Source: Dipetalonema caudispina (Eukaryota; Nematoda; Chromadorea; Rhabditida; Onchocercidae). Taken from it: a stretch of 13,459 nucleotides of DNA. This document shows, in pieces, positions 1 through 6,854 of the stretch. The stretch spans positions 1 through 13,459 of the forward strand of contig JABVXV010000707.1 in assembly GCA_013365325.1 (NCBI GenBank). Reading direction: 5' to 3'. Every line of letters begins with the position of its first letter. The stretch's first letter is position 1. Below the pieces are notes generated by a model, which was given only the letters and a program-made list of their open reading frames with translations, made no database searches and was not told the DNA's origin. The translations under genes were made by a program, and so were the position numbers.

Positions 1-1003
1 GACTTTATGGCGGAATTTGTATCGTGAACATAGACTATGCTTCATTTCCAGATTCTACTACAAATTAGAAAAACATCACTCCATCTGATGTCAGTTGATA
101 ATAATATGCTCCCATTTGCATGTTGCTAGCATCATCGTGAATTCATGAAGTACAGTACAGGTAAGATGTATGTTGTACTGTATGTAAGAATATAATTGTT
201 TTTACTCATTTAAATTTTAGTTTTTTCGGCATTACACGTTTGACCAATTAGTAAGTCTGCATTTTTTGTCATGAAAGTATCCATTTATAACATATGAATA
301 ATTTCAGTATTTGCTTTAAAGACTATCATAATCCTAAGAGATTATGGCAACTAGTTTGCACGAGCTTTCGTTAATATAGCATTATATATATATATGTTTG
401 TTTACTGGATGTTATTTTCGTTTCCGGATGCAGTTACTTGACGTTTATGTAATTTGTGTATTCAAGTGGATCACTTTCAAATAATAATATTGTACTGGAT
501 TACCGTAATATTTTCTGAGTTTCATGAAATATACGCAAGATTTCAATTGATGCAGAATCATCTCTGCAATGATTGTGATATTGGAAAGGAAATTTTGCTA
601 TTTATTTTATATTTTTTTCCTCTTTTTTTTTTTGTTTTCAAGTGAAAATGTAACTTTTATAGTTGATAAGAATTCTTCATCGATTGGCAATAATCAAATA
701 ATTTTAAAAAAACAACAAGTACAACATGTAGTTTTAAAACCGAAATGTGATATTACCAAGTTCCTAAGAATCGATTCTTGAAATTATTACAATTTTATAT
801 TAACACTGAAATGTCTTTCTTCAATTTATTTAGTTTATCTGAAAAATGTAACAATGCATGCATATTTATTATATAATGAAATAAAACATTTAATTAAAAC
901 AACAAAAAGATATGAATAAATCGATCGAAAGTCTAATAAATCAATGTCAAATGTTTAACTACCAAAATTTTCGTTGTCAAATATCGAAAACAAACATTCA
1001 CTT
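1..1003. other. Left flank beyond the kri-1 3' end, no clear gene
   Basis: AT-rich DNA with a short TA repeat near 381-394. The first 90 bases are somewhat richer in GC, and two plus-strand frames run open from the edge (stops at 66-68 and 86-88), so the tail of a convergent gene entering from the left is possible but unproven. The frames at 454-645 and 569-781 are low-complexity, rich in F, L and I, and look non-coding. Confidence 0.4.
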
Positions 1004-1009
1004 TTTATT
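1004..1009 (-). promoter_or_regulatory. Candidate polyadenylation signal of kri-1
   Basis: AATAAA on the minus strand, about 140 bases after the TGA. It lies just past a run of 23 T on the transcript strand (1033-1011), so the 3' UTR would be about 150 bases and U-rich. Confidence 0.45.
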
Positions 1010-1146
1010 GAAAAAAAAAAAAAAAAAAAAAAATTGGAAAAACAAAAATGACAACAGATCGTTTTCGTAACATTATTCCCTAACAGTAATTGCTTAAAAA
1101 TTGAGGTTCAACATTGGAACAGTTGATAAATTCAGAATTGCATTCG

Positions 1147-1197
1147 TCATTCAGCAGCATTTCTTAGTTTTGTTAACAAACTATTGATATGACTTGC
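1147..1197 (-). CDS. kri-1: kri-1 exon 15: C-terminal helix and stop
   Basis: Encodes residues 706-721 plus TGA at 1149-1147. ASHINSLLTKLRNAAE follows STPQ of exon 14 as human AGLVVKLLMKLNGQLM follows HTKQ, which is the final helix of the F3 lobe. The acceptor AATTACTTTTAG|GCAAGT is a good nematode site and phase 0 fits. The assignment rests on this short match plus the splice site, so it is less certain than the other exons. Confidence 0.75.
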   Translation of the reverse strand, partial: ASHINSLLTKLRNAAE

Positions 1198-4100
1198 CTA
1201 AAAGTAATTTCATAATGAATGAGAGAAAAATAAGTGAACAAGTTGCTATGATTAATTGTAGTCATTGAACTTACTCATTTATTTATTTTTTTTTTTTTTT
1301 ATGATAATGTCAACTGCTATTGACTGTATAAATTTAGTAAAGTTAACTGTAGTCATAGATTAATTCAAATTTTTCTGCAATCTTGTAGATTTATAGAAAA
1401 GCTAGACAAAAAGAAATGGAAGGATTAAAGTAAGCTACGGTAGCTTTTTTAATTAAAAAATTTTTAAAAAAGAAGAAAATTTATTAAAGTAAAACATTTA
1501 TTATTAATATGGTAATAGATTAAATGCTGTAACCGTTAATATTTTAACAAAAAAACTTTCCAATACTTCAACTGTTTTATTGCTATCATATAAATATTAA
1601 AATTAATGAGAAAAATTTGGAATTTGGATTGAATGAAATATTTACTTGAGGTGTACTAAGCGTAAGATCGACATCAGGTTTTGCGTATATTTGAATATAC
1701 GGTCGATCTGTTTTCATCATCCATGTTAAACTTTTCAGCGGATAACTTTGGAAGAGATTTTTCGTCTGAGCATTGATCAAATGTAAACCGTAATCGTTTA
1801 CACCGGCATGTACTGGCACACTAAGTTTAGCTGGCTGCAACTAATAATAATAATAATAATAAGACAAAAGAAGAAATATCAGAATGTTGAAATTATCACT
1901 ATTACTTCAAATTCAACACTAAAAAAATTTAATTTAATATTGATACTTCAAAATTTTAAAACTAAAATAAAAATCAAAAATTAAAAACAAAAAAAAAAAA
2001 AAGAAAAGAAGGAGCATCATAACCTTGCTCATAAAAGCGATTGCATCAAAGAATGTTGCACCATAAACGCTGAAACGCCAACAAATTTGTAGAAATTCTT
2101 GTTGCAATTTAATTAAATTAGTTCTTTTTCGTGCTTGATGTTCAAATTCAATCCGTGAACGCATTTGTTTCAATTTACTTCCCGTTCCCGGTAATCGATG
2201 TATAGGTATTACCGTAGCTAGCATTTGATCACTATAAAAATTGCATTATTGATTTATTATTTCCAATCACCCAAAAATCACCCGCTTTCCTTTTTATCCT
2301 CATATTTTTTGTAAAATATCCGAAACAAACATAGTGTCCATAACGTAATACTATTTACTTCATCTACTCAAATTTTTGAATAAGAAGAAAATGCTATGAA
2401 ATTTTCATCAAAATATTTGTCATTAGAATGAAATATTCTCCTAAAATTATTATAAAAGTTTCATTATTGTAATTATTAAGTTATTATTAAATATAGCAGC
2501 ATGAAATTATTCTGCAATTGTTTTAGCTATGTTGAGTTATTATTAATTTTAGAAAATATAAAGCTTACGTTAGTTGAATAGTAGCACCATAAATGATATG
2601 TAACATGATAGCAGCAAGTGAAGTAAGGTCATGATCCGAACATGGATACAATCCTTTCAGATAATTGAAACGGCATTCATCGTATAATAGGGAAAGTGCC
2701 ATTGGTGTTAATACCGCCTTCATATATCAAATAAACCACAATAATTAGTAATATCAAAAGAAAGTTTAAAATGTTTAAGTTATTTTATTTAATATTGGTA
2801 ATAATTTCATTATCAAATTACTCAATCATTTTAAAATGTTTATTATAATTTTTCCATTTTTTCCTTCATTTTCATAAGTGACATCTTGTAAATAATATTA
2901 GGACTTTATTCATAAATTAAGATTAATTAATCGAATCAATTAAGAAACAAATTAATGATCTTTTGTCTGATTGTAGTTTATGTCGCAAAAAATCGACCTA
3001 AATAATTTAACTAATTTATGTTGTAGAAATATTTCTTATCAGCTGATTCATTGCATAAATTGGAATTTAATGAATGTTATAATGTCTAATCATTTAGCTA
3101 ATTCGAAGCATTAGCTAACAATGTGCTTGTAAATCACTTCCATTCTATGTGCATATATATATATTTTTAGGATCTATGAGTGATTTCTACCATCGCTTCT
3201 ATAGCTTGTCAGCGTTTCGACCTGCTACAACTCTTTCAGATAGCTAAAATTCCGCTACCACTTCTTTCAACAGTTTAGTACGATTATTGGGACTTCTTGT
3301 ATGGGGATCACTTGCTAAGCATTTTGTTTATTCAGTTCCTGGAGATTAACTTTACCACTCGTATTATCTGATAATTATCCTATAACATCTGCTGATATCA
3401 AATCCTCTGTTAATCAATAAAACTTTTATTTATACTATTTGTCTGTGACACATGATCAAAGCAAACTCTAACATCTTGAAATAAGCACAACAATTCATCC
3501 AAAACAAATTTGTACCACAAACCGGCATGATCTTTAGATATTTATTATATATTGCGGTAAAATTTTCATGATTATTGGAAGACGATAGAGTCCCTCTTTG
3601 GTCATGTGTCACCGACAAGTAGTTTGAATAAAAATTTTATTGATCAACAGAGGATTTAACAGGTTACAGGATAATCTAAACAAGTACATTTTGTTATTAT
3701 CCTATCGGAAATAAGGATGAGAATTGTTTACAACAAAGTACATTGTTATATAATCCTCCAGAAAGACGGATGAGAATTAGTTAAATGAATTATTACATTA
3801 CATCACTTATGATGAATCAACTGTATGCGAAATATTTCTAAAACACAAATTACTTTAATTATTTAGGTCAGTTTTGTCATTATAAATTATTTCGATTTCA
3901 ATTTTCAGCTTTCCCTTTAATTTCTTCGAATATTCTCTTTTCTTTGTTCCTGTTATTCTAGCCTTTATTGCTTTGGTGGATTTTTTTTACGACTTTTACC
4001 GAAGTAAATGTAAAATAAGCATTCATTTCATTTTTCCTCTCATCAAAAATGAACGGAGCGAATGTTGAACAAACGACATCGAAGTAAATTGAATTTATAA

Positions 4101-6812
4101 ATTGATACAAATTTTTTAATATTGCAATGAATTTTAACCATTTATCTTTACCTTAGTTTGATTTTGATAAAGTTAATCTGAATTAAATTGAATAATTTAA
4201 AAGGAAAAAAAAAATCATCGATACCATTTTTTCCTTCTGCAAGGTTAAACGAGCATCTCGACGGAAGAAAATTTTTGGTGCATCACCATCGTTTGATTGA
4301 ATTTCTTCATTTCCAAATTTTGCTATTTTATTTTTCCATTTATTCATGTGCAGCATAGGTTTGTGATCTGCTTTTAACTGCAAACCTGAAAGTCATTTAA
4401 ATATATTTCTCGTTTTCTTTTCATTACTTTTTATACCATTATTTTAAGAAAAACATAGAATTATTTAGGTTTGAATTTAATATTTTGTTTGCAATGATTG
4501 AAAAGAAGGATTCGTAATATCCGAAACTTTAAAAAATCTAAATAACTTTTGAAACATAATATTTAACATAAACATTAACAAACCTACTTAAACGATCTGA
4601 ACAAATCCACATGGCAAATAATTTTCCACTATCATTATTAAATTTCAATTCTTTACACATTTCCGCATGCAATTCTTCAGCTGTTGTATCTTGGCCATGT
4701 GTAAGAAGTAACTGAGCATTACCACCATCCATTAATTCCACCTAAAGAAAAGAAAAGAAAAGTAAGAAACAAAATATTGTAATTTAAATAAATGAATGAT
4801 CAATTCAAATACAAAATACTGAAGAAATAAATGAATGCAAGAAATAAATTACCTGTATTTTATTAAGTCGTTTCCAATTGAGTAATAATTTTGCAACCTT
4901 TTGATATTCTATTTTAGGTACACAAACACAAATATCTATGGGACGTCGTCCACTGCTATCTTTTGCATCCTTAAATAAAATAAATAAATAAATAAAATTA
5001 TTGCTTGAAGTATTAATTGCTGTATATATATAAATTAAAATATAAAATGTGTTTTTCTTTCATTTGAAAAAAAAAAAAAAAAAAAACGAGATAAGAAATA
5101 AATTAGTTGCCATGATTGAAAGTTACCAGTATCCGTGTCACTTAATAATAAATATAATTACGTACCACGTTAATTTTTGAATGTGAAAGTAACAATTCAA
5201 CCATATAAACATTTCCTTGTAACGCTGCAAAATGTAATGCTGTTGAACCAGCTTTATTTGAAGCATTTACATCCGTACCTTGATGCAATAATAATGCCTA
5301 AAGTTAATTAATAATTAGCTATTTTCATCATGTTTTTTTTTTTTTTTTGGATTAAAATTTTAAACATAAGAAATATTCGATAGAAATTTTTACTGTATAT
5401 AATATTAATATACAGCATAAAAGTTATCATATTGTCAAATTGTAATTAATATCATCACATTTCTGATAAGCATTAGTAATAATTCATACATGTAAATATA
5501 TAGTATGCAACGAAATTATTAAATGCAAAAGAAAAAATCAAAAAATCGTTTAAATATTTTTTCTTTTACTTTTCGTACACTATTGTAATTTAAAAATTCA
5601 AATTTGTAATTAACCACAAAAATTTTTAAAATTTATACGTATACCTCCGTTGCTCGTAAGTTATTGTAAAAAACACAATAATGTAACGGTGTCCAAGATG
5701 CGTTATCTTTTTCGTTTGCCATTTTACCTTGTGCCAATAATCGTCTACAAGAAGTTTTAATATTAATTCTAAAGTTAAATTTAAAGTTTCATTTAAATTT
5801 TATTACATATATTTGGTTTAGATTTATCTTCAAATTTCGATCATGTTGAAATAGATTATTTTAATTCAAATATTATACCTTATATCATCAACATTGTTAT
5901 CATGTGCAGCTCTATGCAGTGGATATTTTTCAGACCAACATTCAGCACTTGAACTTGACGATGATGATACACTTTCTCGAAGTGTTACACCTTTTGCATA
6001 ATATTGTAACTGTAAACTAATTTTCCTATTAAAATATTCTTTTGAAAGTATCATAGTGATTTTCAAGGATTTCTCAGTTATTTCATATTTTAATTTTATT
6101 AATTGACACATTTGTAATATCATGAAAACAAAAAGAAAAATTCAATTTTTAATACCATTACAATATTATTTTCCAATTTCACACATTTAACCAACCTTTT
6201 AACATACTTGAAAATAGTTTAACAAAAAAAAAAAAAAAACAATCCAATCATTATTGTAAAATAGATTGATGCTAAACAATGACTTATTAGTAAATATATC
6301 ATACTTTTACCTACTATTGTAGTATTGTAGTTCAAGATAAAATAGTAATTTAACAAAAAAGAAAAAAAAAAAAAAAACAAATCTGACCATTATTAACCTC
6401 ATTAGCATTAGCATTACCGTAATGTAGACCGGTACCAAAGATTGGATTAATGATAAACATGTCGTATTTTTCGTAACCCATCATTTTAGCTCGTGCATTA
6501 TTACTTTGTCGTACTTCTTCAGCTAAATCACACGATTTCTTTATACTACTTGAATTTCGATCACAATCCATTATTCGCCTACAAAACAAACAGAGAAAAA
6601 TTGGAATAATTTTATAAAATTATGAAAATTGGAATAATTTTTATACAATGTTTTTTTTTTCTCTTTTTCTTTTTTGATAAAAATGTGAAATGCAAAATTT
6701 TTCTTAGATTTTAAATAATTTTTCTCTTCTTTTCTTTTTTTTTTTCTTTACTCTCATATATTGGAAACTTTCTTTTCTTTTTTTTTCTAAAAATTATCCC
6801 TTAATTTGTTTT

Positions 6813-6854
<42 letters not shown>

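Larger units (their letters stand above)
2718..4224 (-). other. kri-1 intron 11 (1507 nt) carrying repeats
   Basis: By far the longest intron of the gene, several times the typical 110-780 nt. It splits the F1 and F2 lobes of the FERM region. It contains the foldback element, the direct repeats and the less AT-rich segment listed separately; the rest is plain AT-rich sequence. The minus-strand frame at 3430-3618 lies inside the foldback and is not a gene. Confidence 0.75.

Noticed and set aside
454..781. Two overlapping plus-strand open frames
   Set aside because: They are low-complexity AT-rich sequence, with no homology, no splice pattern and no neighbouring coding exons.
1340..1400. Alternative final exons after GTCTAG, TTGCAG or CTACAG
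   Set aside because: They give short tails without KRIT1-like sequence; the 1197 acceptor gives ASHINSLLTKL, which aligns.
1499..1540. Alternative final exon after a TTACAG acceptor in intron 14
   Set aside because: Phase fits, but the encoded tail has no similarity to the F3 C-terminal helix, whereas the exon at 1147-1197 does.
3430..3618. Minus-strand open frame of 62 codons
   Set aside because: It lies across the loop and arms of the foldback element, inside a kri-1 intron; its frame is incidental.
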